Assembly (NCBI RefSeq): GCF_030407165.1
Contig: NZ_CP129111.1
Coordinates: forward strand, 1,426,001 to 1,490,000
Source of the DNA: Fontisubflavum oceani
Lineage (GTDB): Bacteria; Pseudomonadota; Alphaproteobacteria; Rhodobacterales; Rhodobacteraceae
Direction of reading: 5' to 3'
Length of the DNA stretch: 64,000 nucleotides
The notes under the pieces were generated by a model. That model was not told the DNA's origin. It ran no database searches and saw only the letters and a list, made by a program, of their open reading frames with translations. Positions 41,991 through 51,255 of the stretch are shown here, in pieces; position 1 is the first letter of the stretch, and every line of letters starts with the position of its first letter. A program made the translations under genes and the position numbers.

Positions 41991-44540
41991 ATGTCCCCGA
42001 GGCGGCTTCTCATTCTGACTGCGATTGGCGGTCTTATGGTGCTTCTTGCGGTCATGGGGATAAATGTGCTGCGCGAGGTTCGCGCGCTGTCGACGGCGGA
42101 TAATGACAATATCCAATGGACCATCCTTCAGGTTGATACAGAAATTGCCAATTTGCGCGCGACCCTTGCCGAAGAGGCGATCCGCACACCGCCAAACACA
42201 GATCGGGTCCGCCTCCGGACCGATATCGCGCTCAGCCGGATTGGTTTGGTTCGAACCGGTCGCGGCGCCGAATTGTTTGCCGGAAATGAGGAGGCTCAAG
42301 AGCTCCTCGCCGCACTATATAGTTACGCCACAGATGTGGCCGCCGTGATCGACTCTGGCGCGCCGCTTGATGCGGAGGCGATTGCCGGTATGCGGGAGCG
42401 GACCAACGCGCTCCGCCCGGATGTCCGACGATTGGCGGTGCTGGGCTTGGCCTTGGGCGCGGAGGCGTCTGAACAGCGCCGGGCCGAGTTTGCGCGGCAG
42501 TTTGCGTGGACGGGAGAGATCGCGCTGGCGCTGGTCGCGATCTTGACCGTGATGCTCATCATCTTTGATCGTCTCTTGGCCCGCGCGCGGCAGAGAGACG
42601 CTGATTTGGAGGCCACGACAGATCGGCTTGCCTCAACCGTTGCAGCCTCGCTGGACGGCATCGTGATTGCCAACGAAGCTGGAGAGATCGTCGATTTTAA
42701 CGAAGCCGCCGAGGGGATCTTTGGATGGCAACGCGACGAGATGATTGGTCACAAACTCGAAGACAGGATCATTCCAAATCAATTTCGCGAGGCCCATCGA
42801 AATGGCATGTCGCGCTATCTCAAGTCACGGGACCCGCACGTTCTCAACGCAGGCCGGATTGAATTGTCGGCGCTTCGCAAAACCGGTGAGGAGTTTCCGG
42901 TCGAGCTCAGCATCACCTCGGCCCAACAAGGCGATGGAGAATTGTTCATCGCGTATCTGCGCGATATCAGCGAGCAGAAGATCAATGAACAGACCTTGAT
43001 TGACGCGCGAGACAGGGCCGAGCGGACTGACCGCGCCAAGTCGCAATTCCTCGCAGTCATGAGCCATGAGATGCGCACGCCATTGAACGGCATCCTTGGT
43101 GTTTTGGACTTATTGCGTACGACAAAGCCAACGGATCGCCAGGAACGGTTTTTGCAGGTTGCCACCGCCTCTGGTGAGATTTTGCTGGAGCATATCAACG
43201 AGGCGCTCGACATCACGCGGATCGATAGCGGGGCGATGACTCTGACCCCGCAGGAATTCGAGCTTGAAGAAACGATTGGGCATGTGGTCGAAGTGCTCCG
43301 CCCTTTGGCGCAGGAAAAGACGCTCAATCTCGATCTGGAACTCGAACCAAACATGGCGATGGCGTATCTGGGAGATGGGGGGCGGATCGGGCAGATTGTG
43401 ACCAATCTGATCGGGAACGGTATCAAGTTCACTGATCAAGGCAGTGTAACGGTTCGCGTCTCCGGCATTCATGGGGCAGAGCAAACCGTTGCGAAGATCA
43501 GTGTTACAGATACGGGCCCCGGTATCGACGCTGAGCATCTGGAAGATATATTCGAAGACTTTGTGGCCCTGTCCCATTCTCAAGGGCGACAGTCGCGCGG
43601 CGACGGTTTGGGCTTATCGATTTCACGAAAGATCGCCCGGTTGATGGGAGGCGATCTCAAAGTCGAGAGTGTGGTGGGCGAGGGGAGCTGCTTCACGCTG
43701 ACCGTGCCGCTTGAGCGCATTGCGGCGACCGACGAGAGCGACGATCCATCTCTAGGCGCCGATGCCGATGCCGATGCTGCGCAACAGTCGCGGTCCATTC
43801 TGGTGATCGAGGATAACGCGATCAATCGCTCGGTGCTCAGGGAGATGCTCATTAATCTCGGCCATGAGGTGACCGAGGCCGTTAATGGCCTTGAAGGGCT
43901 TAAATTGGCGGAGGCCACGGCGTTTGATCTGATCGTGATGGATATCAGCATGCCGGTGATGGACGGGATCGAGACGACGCGACGCATTCGCGCCGGCATC
44001 GGGCCAAACAAAGAGACACATATCGTTGGTCTGACCGCGCATGGTCGCGAAGAATACCGCGCCAGGGCCGAAGCGGCGGGCATGAATGAGTTTTGTACCA
44101 AACCGATCCGCCTCTCCGTACTTGGCGCGGTGCTGTTGGGTGTGGCTCAAACATCGCGTGAAATGTCGCCCGCGACGGGATTGATCGCAGAGGATGTCTT
44201 TGGCGAGTTGTTGGGCGCGCTTGGCCCAGAGAAGACCCGCGAAACCGTTGACAGATACTTTGCCGAGTTACGCGAGACATTATCGGAGTTGAAAGAGCAG
44301 TCGCCGGCCGCCGATCAAGTCAAGATCTCGCAAATGCTGCACAAGCTCCGCGGTGCGACTGTGATGTTGGGTCTGGATGCGCTGGTCAAAGGGATTGATC
44401 GGGCGGAGGCGGCCAATACCTCAGACGACGCCGCAGGTTACGACTCGGCTCTACTGAACTTGGATTCGATGCACGATGATGTAGAGGCACATCTGGCCAC
44501 CGTTCTGAATCGCGAAGAAACTTCCCACACATCTGGCTAG
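41991..44540 (+). CDS. hybrid sensor kinase (PAS-HisKA-HATPase-REC-HPt)
   Basis: An 849-residue membrane kinase with a full internal phosphorelay. TM1 (6-28), periplasmic domain (about 30-172), TM2 (174-195), PAS (about 209-330), HisKA with SHEMRTP (His359), HATPase boxes (N472, DTGPG 507-511, GDGLGLS 537-543), receiver with Asp651 (MDISMPVMDG) and an HPt domain with His784 (LHKLRG). The start could be GTG 41976 or ATG 41991; AAGGAG lies at 41971-41976. It follows the PruR-like gene by 54 bases and probably reads its state. Confidence 0.92.
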   Translation: MSPRRLLILTAIGGLMVLLAVMGINVLREVRALSTADNDNIQWTILQVDTEIANLRATLAEEAIRTPPNTDRVRLRTDIALSRIGLVRTGRGAELFAGNEEAQELLAALYSYATDVAAVIDSGAPLDAEAIAGMRERTNALRPDVRRLAVLGLALGAEASEQRRAEFARQFAWTGEIALALVAILTVMLIIFDRLLARARQRDADLEATTDRLASTVAASLDGIVIANEAGEIVDFNEAAEGIFGWQRDEMIGHKLEDRIIPNQFREAHRNGMSRYLKSRDPHVLNAGRIELSALRKTGEEFPVELSITSAQQGDGELFIAYLRDISEQKINEQTLIDARDRAERTDRAKSQFLAVMSHEMRTPLNGILGVLDLLRTTKPTDRQERFLQVATASGEILLEHINEALDITRIDSGAMTLTPQEFELEETIGHVVEVLRPLAQEKTLNLDLELEPNMAMAYLGDGGRIGQIVTNLIGNGIKFTDQGSVTVRVSGIHGAEQTVAKISVTDTGPGIDAEHLEDIFEDFVALSHSQGRQSRGDGLGLSISRKIARLMGGDLKVESVVGEGSCFTLTVPLERIAATDESDDPSLGADADADAAQQSRSILVIEDNAINRSVLREMLINLGHEVTEAVNGLEGLKLAEATAFDLIVMDISMPVMDGIETTRRIRAGIGPNKETHIVGLTAHGREEYRARAEAAGMNEFCTKPIRLSVLGAVLLGVAQTSREMSPATGLIAEDVFGELLGALGPEKTRETVDRYFAELRETLSELKEQSPAADQVKISQMLHKLRGATVMLGLDALVKGIDRAEAANTSDDAAGYDSALLNLDSMHDDVEAHLATVLNREETSHTSG

Positions 44541-44685
44541 GCGCCCTATCCTTCGGGATAGGCTGGGTCTCCAATTCCCCGGAATCTATCCTTCCGTGAC
44601 CCGGACAGGGGCGCTTTCACCCCATAAAACTAGGCTCATCAGCAACATAGCGCATCCGCGCAACGGATGATGAGGAACTAGAAAC

Positions 44686-45897
44686 ATGGAAAAGACAAAG
44701 AACATCATTGTAATCGGCGGCGACGGGTTTTGCGGCTGGCCGACAGCCCTGCACCTGTCCGAGCTTGGACATAACATCACAATCGTCGACAACCTGTCTC
44801 GGCGCGAAATCGACGAGAAAATGGGTGCCGATAGCCTGACCCCCATCGCATCGATGGAAGATCGCCTAGCGGCCTGGACCGAATGCACCGGGAAAACCAT
44901 CGATTTCGAAAACATCGACGTCGCCCGCGACTTTGATCGCCTGACCGAGCTTCTGGCGTCGGTTCGGCCCGACACTGTGATCCACTTCGGAGAGCAGCGC
45001 GCCGCCCCTTATTCGATGAAAGGCATCACGGAGAAGCGCTACACCGTCGACAACAATATCTCGGCGACCCACAACCTTCTGGCCGCTGTAACCGAACTGG
45101 GCATCGACCCGCATATCGTGCATCTCGGCACAATGGGCGTCTATGGTTATGACGGTGACGGTCTGGAAATCCCCGAAGGATACCTGCGCGTCTTTATCCC
45201 CGGTGAGAACAAGCAAATCTTCCAGCGTGACATTCTCTACCCGACCAACCCGGGCAGCGTCTATCACATGACCAAATCAATGGATCAGCTTCTGTTCCAA
45301 TTCTATGCCAAGAACGACCTTTTGCGGATCACTGACCTGCATCAAGGCATCGTCTGGGGCACACAGACCGAAGAGACCAAGCGCGACGAGCGCCTGATCA
45401 ACCGCTTCGACTATGATGGCGATTACGGCACCGTGCTGAACCGCTTCCTGATGCAGGCCGTGGTCGGTCATCCGCTGACGGTGCATGGCACCGGCGGTCA
45501 GACCCGCGCCTTTATCCACATCAAGGACACGGTGAAATGCATCGCGCTGGCCGTTGAAAACCCACCGCAGAAAACCGGCAAGGTCGCCATTCTGAACCAG
45601 ATGACCGAGACCCACACTGTTCGGCACCTGGCGCAACTGATCGCGCGCAATACTGGCGCTGAGGTCGCGATGGTCGACAACCCGCGCAACGAGGCGGCCG
45701 AGAACGACCTGCGGGTCTCCAACGAGACCTTCCTGGATCTCGGGTTGGAACCCACCACGCTCGCCTTCGGCCTGATGGAAGAAACGCAAGAGATCGCGGC
45801 CAAATATGCGGATCGCTGCATCATGGACATGATCCCCTGCGTCTCGACTTGGACCGACAACCAGCAACCTGGTGTCGTGCCCCCGAAAGCCGCCTAA
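44686..45897 (+). CDS. sqdB: UDP-sulfoquinovose synthase
   Basis: A 403-residue SDR-type enzyme that converts UDP-glucose and sulfite to UDP-sulfoquinovose. The NAD-binding loop GGDGFCGWPTALHLSELGH (12-30), the DNLSRREID segment, LGTMGVYGYDGD and the catalytic NPGSVYHMTK (Tyr-x-x-x-Lys) match SqdB. In rhodobacters sqdB is usually followed by sqdD and sqdC for sulfolipid synthesis. Here a BcsB-like protein and a family-2 glycosyltransferase follow instead. Confidence 0.94.
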   Translation: MEKTKNIIVIGGDGFCGWPTALHLSELGHNITIVDNLSRREIDEKMGADSLTPIASMEDRLAAWTECTGKTIDFENIDVARDFDRLTELLASVRPDTVIHFGEQRAAPYSMKGITEKRYTVDNNISATHNLLAAVTELGIDPHIVHLGTMGVYGYDGDGLEIPEGYLRVFIPGENKQIFQRDILYPTNPGSVYHMTKSMDQLLFQFYAKNDLLRITDLHQGIVWGTQTEETKRDERLINRFDYDGDYGTVLNRFLMQAVVGHPLTVHGTGGQTRAFIHIKDTVKCIALAVENPPQKTGKVAILNQMTETHTVRHLAQLIARNTGAEVAMVDNPRNEAAENDLRVSNETFLDLGLEPTTLAFGLMEETQEIAAKYADRCIMDMIPCVSTWTDNQQPGVVPPKAA

Positions 45898-45976
45898 ACC
45901 TAACGGTTTTCGCCGGGTCCGCGTGGAGGTGGACCCGGCGAACCCTCGTTTAGGCGCGGTTCATGAGGATTGGCAA

Positions 45977-47524
45977 ATGAGACTGATTGGCATCGGGCTT
46001 CTGGCATCCCTTCTCGCAGGTTTAGCCCTCCTGCTCTCGAATTCCGAAGCTGTGAGGCTTGGCCTCCGGCAGGCGAACGATCTGGTGTTTGGTCCGCAGA
46101 TGCGGTTCGAAACCCCGGTCGCGCCCCAATCCACGCGCGGCGATGACACGGCTGTCGTGTATCGCACCGCGCCAACCGACCCACTTCTTCTTACAGGACT
46201 ACCTGCCTATCAGGGCGCGACGTTTTATATGCCAATCGACGCGCGCCCGACTTCTGGATACCTCCAAATCGATGCTACATTTCAATCGCTTACCGGAGTC
46301 GAGGGGGTGTTGCGCATCTCGATCGGCAATACCCGGCGGGCCGAGATGTTGCTGCGTCCAGGAGAGGCAGGACGCTCCATGCGCATTGATCTCACGTCAG
46401 ATGAGATTGCGCAGGAGCGGCTGGTTGTCTCGTTCAGCTTGCGGGGAGAGGGACCACACCGTCCCTGCGGCATCGATACTGGCTTCGAAGCCATTGTCGA
46501 GATCGAGACAACCAGCGCTATTTTTCTGACCTTGGACCAGCCGCTTGAGACGGCGCGCGATCGGGCGGTTGTCGCCGGTCGCCAGGTTCAGGTCGTCTGG
46601 CCGTCCGAACGGGCGGGTGACACCCGGCAGACCGGCTTGATCGCCGCCGCATCGCTGCGTCAATCCGGTGTCGCGGTGACATTTCGCGATGACGACGCGG
46701 CCGCATTTACCGGCGAGGATCTTTTGGAGCTACAGCGTGGGAGACGTGCCCGCCCGCGCCAAGACCGCGACGAGTTTGCCTGGACGCGTGCGGTTGCGCC
46801 GGACAGTGCGCTGTTCCAGATGCGGCGGTTTCAGCGAATGCAGGAATGGCGTCTCACCTATGATATGTGGGATGCGGAGGATCAGACGCTGCCGGGCGTT
46901 TTGGCATTGGTCATGCGGCTCGGGCCACAGCCCTCGGGTGGGCAATGGCAGATCACCGTGGCGTTGAATGGTCGCCTGGTTGCTCATGAGCTTCTTCCAG
47001 CAAGCGCAGATGCCTATCAGGCTGATATCGCGCTTCCCGCTGACATGCAGGAGCGGCAGAACGTCATCGAAATCATTGCCAGCTCCACCTATGACGCACC
47101 GGGTGAATGCAACGATGGCCCTGATCTTGTTGCAGAAATCACCGGCGAGACCCGCCTTCTGCCGGGAACATCCTCCTACACCGATGGCATTCTGGAGTTG
47201 CAGCAGATGCTGCAGGCCCGCGCGTCGGTCAGCTTGGATGTTCTGCCGGGCGTGAACTCTGCCGAGGCGACACTGGCGGCGTCGACACTGGCCGCCGTTC
47301 TGCCAGCTACACTTGACATCACCGCAACTTCCGCCGACGCGGACATCACCGTTTTGCCGCGCGGGACGCCATTAACGCCTTGGACCACGGGTGCGGGCTC
47401 GGGGCCCTGGCTGGTGTTCTACTCCGAAGAGACCGGCCTAACCGCGATGCCCATCGCGGACTACCCGTTTGAAGACGTGGCCCATGTCGCCTTTGTCTTC
47501 ACCCGGTCGGGAGATGCGGCATGA
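45977..47524 (+). CDS. BcsB-like periplasmic subunit of a polysaccharide synthase
   Basis: A 515-residue protein with an N-terminal signal anchor (MRLIGIGLLASLLAGLALLL) and a periplasmic body of alternating beta-rich, carbohydrate-binding-like and flavodoxin-like stretches, resembling cellulose synthase subunit B. It is much shorter than BcsB (about 750 residues) and lacks an obvious C-terminal membrane helix. ATG 45977 follows GAGGA; the frame is open from 45872. It overlaps the glycosyltransferase gene by 4 bases, which supports a BcsA/BcsB-type pair. The assignment rests mainly on layout and context. Confidence 0.7.
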   Translation: MRLIGIGLLASLLAGLALLLSNSEAVRLGLRQANDLVFGPQMRFETPVAPQSTRGDDTAVVYRTAPTDPLLLTGLPAYQGATFYMPIDARPTSGYLQIDATFQSLTGVEGVLRISIGNTRRAEMLLRPGEAGRSMRIDLTSDEIAQERLVVSFSLRGEGPHRPCGIDTGFEAIVEIETTSAIFLTLDQPLETARDRAVVAGRQVQVVWPSERAGDTRQTGLIAAASLRQSGVAVTFRDDDAAAFTGEDLLELQRGRRARPRQDRDEFAWTRAVAPDSALFQMRRFQRMQEWRLTYDMWDAEDQTLPGVLALVMRLGPQPSGGQWQITVALNGRLVAHELLPASADAYQADIALPADMQERQNVIEIIASSTYDAPGECNDGPDLVAEITGETRLLPGTSSYTDGILELQQMLQARASVSLDVLPGVNSAEATLAASTLAAVLPATLDITATSADADITVLPRGTPLTPWTTGAGSGPWLVFYSEETGLTAMPIADYPFEDVAHVAFVFTRSGDAA

Positions 47525-49362
47525 GCACCGAAAGCGCCGACGACAAACGCGATCAGATCAACTTCATCTCGGTTGACAGCGCCCCCAAACGGTTTGCTGG
47601 CTTCGTTTCGGTCTGGCGGGCGCCCGCAATGCTGTTGGCCTTCACATGCCTAGCGGTCGCGCTCCTGCTCTTCGTGAACTCGCCCGTGGGCAGCACGATC
47701 TTCCCGAACCGGGATTTGGTGTTTTCCCCGCATGAGGGGCGTCACGCCATCGCGATCCGGATCTTCTTGGTGTCTTTCTTCATTTCGTTTGCAGGCTTTA
47801 GTTCGGGGTCTGCGCACGGACGGGTGTTGTTCGCCCTCGATATGACAATGAGCTATCTGTTGATCTGCGCGATTATGGATTTGGCCAATGTGGTGCTCCA
47901 CAAGTGGGCCGGGTTCGCTTTTTCCCTGCATTTCAGCGCGATTGTCTCCGGCCTGCTCGGCTTTGCAGTGTATTCCTTCAAGCTTCTGGAACGCGGCCAT
48001 ATGCCGGAACGCATTCGGGTCGAACATCGCCCCATTAGCCAGCGCCGCGCCGTTTGGCGTTTGGTTGTAACCATCGTGGTCGCGGCGGCGGTGTCGATCT
48101 ATGTCGGCGGGCTGGATCTTTGGATTGTCGGTTGGATGCGGCAATGGACGCTTCTGGGTGGGATCGGCCCTGGTGTGTTCCTCTTTCTGCCAGTGCTCTT
48201 TGGGCAGCTTTACGCGATCGCGATTTGGGACGTGCTGACCGCCAAAACACCGGTGTTCCGCCCGCCGGTTTCGATCATCGTTCCGGCACATAACGAGCAA
48301 TACATTATCAAGGATACGATCGAAGCTATGGACAAAGCTGCGGCCCATTACGGCGGTGAGGTTCATATCTTGATCATGAACAACAACTCCACCGACGAGA
48401 CCGAAGAGATCGCAACCGCAACGTTGGCCGCTTGCACTGCGGCCAAAGGGCGGGTGATCAATGTGCCGAAACCTGGAAAGTCCAATGCGTTGAATGCCGG
48501 GCTTGATGCGACGGAGACGGAGTTTCTGGTCCGCGTCGATGCCGATACGCTTCTGGGTGAGGACAACCTAAGCCGCGCGATGCCCTATTTCACCAACCCG
48601 CAGGTGGGGGTTGTGGGGGGCGTGCCTGTGCCACCCGGCGGCGCGCTGTTCGATCGGGCGCGGCTCTTGGAGGTTCTGGTCAAACACGGATTCTATTCCG
48701 TCGCTATGGGCGCGGTGAACTGCGTGGTCGGTATTCCCGGCATGTTTGTGGTCTATCGGACGGAGCACCCACGCTATCTGGGCGGGTTCGTCGAGGGAAT
48801 GAATGGCGAGGACACTGATATTTCGCTTCGGATCGGTGAGCTTGGCTATCACTCAGTCGTTGACCCGAAGATCCGTTATATCTCGGAGGTTCCGGCCTCC
48901 TATATGCATATGCGCGAGCAGCGGATGCGCTGGTTCCGCTCGGTCTATCATATTAGTTCGCGCTGCCGCGACCTGATCTATTCGCGCCACAAAACCCTGC
49001 GGGGAAAGGTGATCTTGCCTTACATGCTGATCAATTCGGGGCGTCGCGCGATGCTCGTTCCGCTGATCATCTATGGCGCGCTGGAATGCTTGTTGAGCTT
49101 CAACCCGGACAGCCCGATCATGTGGCAATCGGTTGTGGCCGTGACCACGGGGGCGCCCTCGATTGTGGCGGTGGTCTCCTCACTTCTGAATGGCGTTCCG
49201 CGTGGGATTATCGCCTTGCCGGAATACCTGATCTTCCGAGTGATGCGGTCCTATTTCACACTTGAATCGATGCTCAGCATTCTGATCGACGTGAAAGCTG
49301 AAACCATGGAGCATGCGACGCTCAAAGACATCGTCGGCACTAAACCGATACGCGTGGCATGA
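47521..49362 (+). CDS. processive family-2 glycosyltransferase (BcsA-like)
   Basis: A 613-residue inner-membrane enzyme. N-terminal membrane helices (about 33-52, 78-95, 105-125, 135-152, 180-200, 210-235), then a GT-A domain: VPAHNE (254-259), DAD (340-342), GED (429-431) and QRMRW (467-471), the D,D,D,QxxRW set of processive synthases. C-terminal helices follow. No PilZ domain is present, so c-di-GMP control would have to be indirect. The sugar donor is unknown; UDP-sulfoquinovose from the upstream gene is a candidate. Confidence 0.9.
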   Translation: MSTESADDKRDQINFISVDSAPKRFAGFVSVWRAPAMLLAFTCLAVALLLFVNSPVGSTIFPNRDLVFSPHEGRHAIAIRIFLVSFFISFAGFSSGSAHGRVLFALDMTMSYLLICAIMDLANVVLHKWAGFAFSLHFSAIVSGLLGFAVYSFKLLERGHMPERIRVEHRPISQRRAVWRLVVTIVVAAAVSIYVGGLDLWIVGWMRQWTLLGGIGPGVFLFLPVLFGQLYAIAIWDVLTAKTPVFRPPVSIIVPAHNEQYIIKDTIEAMDKAAAHYGGEVHILIMNNNSTDETEEIATATLAACTAAKGRVINVPKPGKSNALNAGLDATETEFLVRVDADTLLGEDNLSRAMPYFTNPQVGVVGGVPVPPGGALFDRARLLEVLVKHGFYSVAMGAVNCVVGIPGMFVVYRTEHPRYLGGFVEGMNGEDTDISLRIGELGYHSVVDPKIRYISEVPASYMHMREQRMRWFRSVYHISSRCRDLIYSRHKTLRGKVILPYMLINSGRRAMLVPLIIYGALECLLSFNPDSPIMWQSVVAVTTGAPSIVAVVSSLLNGVPRGIIALPEYLIFRVMRSYFTLESMLSILIDVKAETMEHATLKDIVGTKPIRVA

Positions 49363-49373
49363 TCGGTTTGGGG

Positions 49374-50633
49374 TTAGATCAGCGCGGTAGACAGTTCCGG
49401 AAAACGGCTCAGCAGGATCAGAACGATCAGCGTTGCCAAGAGGAAGGGCCAGAGGGCTTTGAAGATCGCCACTGGCTTCACACCGCTCATCGCGGAGGCA
49501 ATGTAAAGGCCGATCCCGACCGGTGGCGTGAGCAAGCCTAAAATCAGGTTGATCGAGATCACCACACCGAACTGATAGGGGCTGATATCGTAAGAGTTCA
49601 TCGCGATGGGCAGCAGGATCGGCGTGATCAAGATCACCGCCGCGATGCCGTCGATCAACATGCCGACGAAAAGCAGCGCCACATTCACGATTAGAAGAAA
49701 CAGGAACGGGTTTGACGTGACTGTTGTGATCAGCGCTGCGAGCTGCTGCGGCAACGCCTCATAGACCACCACCCAACCAAAGACGTTGGCGGTGGCGATC
49801 ATGAAGATCACAAGGGCGGAGTTGCGCGCGGTGCGGATGAAGACTTTGCCCAAGTCACGGAACCGCACCTCACGATAGACAAACCGACCAAGGGCCAATG
49901 CGATGACCGAGGCGATTGCGGCCGATTCCGTTGGCGTAGCAAAGCCAAAGAGGATGCCGCCGATAATGGCGCCCGGGATAATCACAGCGGGCAGGGCTTG
50001 GCCAAGCGCGCTAAATGCCTCCGGGCGTGTCAGCCACCGGCCAGACGGAAAGGGCGAGAACCAGCCGATCGTGGCGATGACCAAGGCGAAGCTGCTGAAC
50101 ATCAAAATGCCGGGCAAAATGCCAGCGAGGAACATGTCGCCCACCGGGATCTGTGCCAACACCGCAAAGATCACGAAAAGCATCGAGGGCGGGATCACGG
50201 GCGCGAGCAGACCACCCGCCGCGGTCGTGGCGGCTGCGAAACCTTTGTCGTAGCCCTCCCGTTCCATCGCCGGGACCATGGCGCGGGACATGATCGCGAT
50301 CTGGCTGGCAGCAGAGCCGATGATCGCTGCCATGAACATATTGGCGACGAGGTTGATCCAGGCGAGGCCACCGCGGAATCCACCGACGAAAACGCGAGCC
50401 GCATTGATCAGGCGGCTGGTGATGCCGCCTTCATTCATCAACTCGCCGGTCAACATGAAAAGCGGGATGGCGAGCAGCCCGTAATTCTCAAGGCCCGAGA
50501 ACATCTGCTGCGCGAAACTGTCGAACAGAACCGTATTGCCGCTTTCCAAAACATAGGCCACAGCGGCGAGGCCGAGAACGATGGCAATCGGGACCGCGCC
50601 GAAAAGCAGGATCGCAAAGACAAGCGCGGTCAT
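49374..50633 (-). CDS. dctM: TRAP transporter large permease subunit
   Basis: A 419-residue permease with about twelve hydrophobic segments, beginning MTALVFAILLFGAVPIAIVLG. VIPPSMLFVIFAVLAQIPVGDMFLAGILPG and FGFATPTESAAIASVIALALG are hallmarks of DctM. It overlaps the small permease gene by 4 bases (ATGA). Confidence 0.95.
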   Translation of the reverse strand: MTALVFAILLFGAVPIAIVLGLAAVAYVLESGNTVLFDSFAQQMFSGLENYGLLAIPLFMLTGELMNEGGITSRLINAARVFVGGFRGGLAWINLVANMFMAAIIGSAASQIAIMSRAMVPAMEREGYDKGFAAATTAAGGLLAPVIPPSMLFVIFAVLAQIPVGDMFLAGILPGILMFSSFALVIATIGWFSPFPSGRWLTRPEAFSALGQALPAVIIPGAIIGGILFGFATPTESAAIASVIALALGRFVYREVRFRDLGKVFIRTARNSALVIFMIATANVFGWVVVYEALPQQLAALITTVTSNPFLFLLIVNVALLFVGMLIDGIAAVILITPILLPIAMNSYDISPYQFGVVISINLILGLLTPPVGIGLYIASAMSGVKPVAIFKALWPFLLATLIVLILLSRFPELSTALI

Positions 50634-51175
50634 GTGGCCTCCACCCGGTCTTCGGGCAGGGCGCCACCGCCCAAAAGGTTGTTCACGCTATGAAGCAACA
50701 CCCCGAAAGAGAAGAGCCACATCACCATCCATACAAGGTATTTGGGATAGCCGATGGTTGTTGTGGGTTCAGAATAGATGAAGTTGAAGGTTGCCCCCTG
50801 GAACTGCAGGATATCGAACCCCGCTTGGACCATCTGCAGCGGCAAATACCAGCGCCAGCAGAACCAAACCATCAATATGGCAAAGACCAAGACGACTGCA
50901 TCTTTTACCTTGAGGATCACTTCGGCCACCGGGCGCGGGGCCAAATCTGTCACAAGGGTGACGGCAACCGATTGCCCATGATGCACGGCGGCGGAGGCCG
51001 CAAGGAACGTCATCCAGGCCATCGTATAAATCGCCGCCTCATCGACCCAATAGATCGCGTTGCCGATCGCGCGGGTGACGACATTGAGCAGGATCAGCCC
51101 GGTGATCGCGGCGGCCAAAATCGCGGCGACCGTGATCTCAACTTTGGCCCAGAAGGCAGAGATCTTTTGCAACAT
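50630..51175 (-). CDS. dctQ: TRAP transporter small permease subunit
   Basis: A 181-residue four-helix protein. The conserved NVVTRAIGNAIYWVDEAAIYTMAWMTFLAASAAVHHGQSV region (residues about 31-70) identifies DctQ. ATG 51175 is used; a GTG at 51208 would add 11 residues without a site. It lies between the binding-protein gene and dctM. Confidence 0.93.
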   Translation of the reverse strand: MLQKISAFWAKVEITVAAILAAAITGLILLNVVTRAIGNAIYWVDEAAIYTMAWMTFLAASAAVHHGQSVAVTLVTDLAPRPVAEVILKVKDAVVLVFAILMVWFCWRWYLPLQMVQAGFDILQFQGATFNFIYSEPTTTIGYPKYLVWMVMWLFSFGVLLHSVNNLLGGGALPEDRVEAT

Positions 51176-51255
51176 GGCGAAAGGGGGTCCTGCTGAATCG
51201 AAACCCACCAGCGGTAGCGCCAGTGGGTTTGATATATGTTTGATCTGTTGAGAGC

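Noticed and set aside
44545..44562. CCTATCC-TTCG-GGATAGG hairpin as a terminator of the hybrid kinase
   Set aside because: There is no T tract after the stem, so termination is not supported; it may still be an RNA structure.
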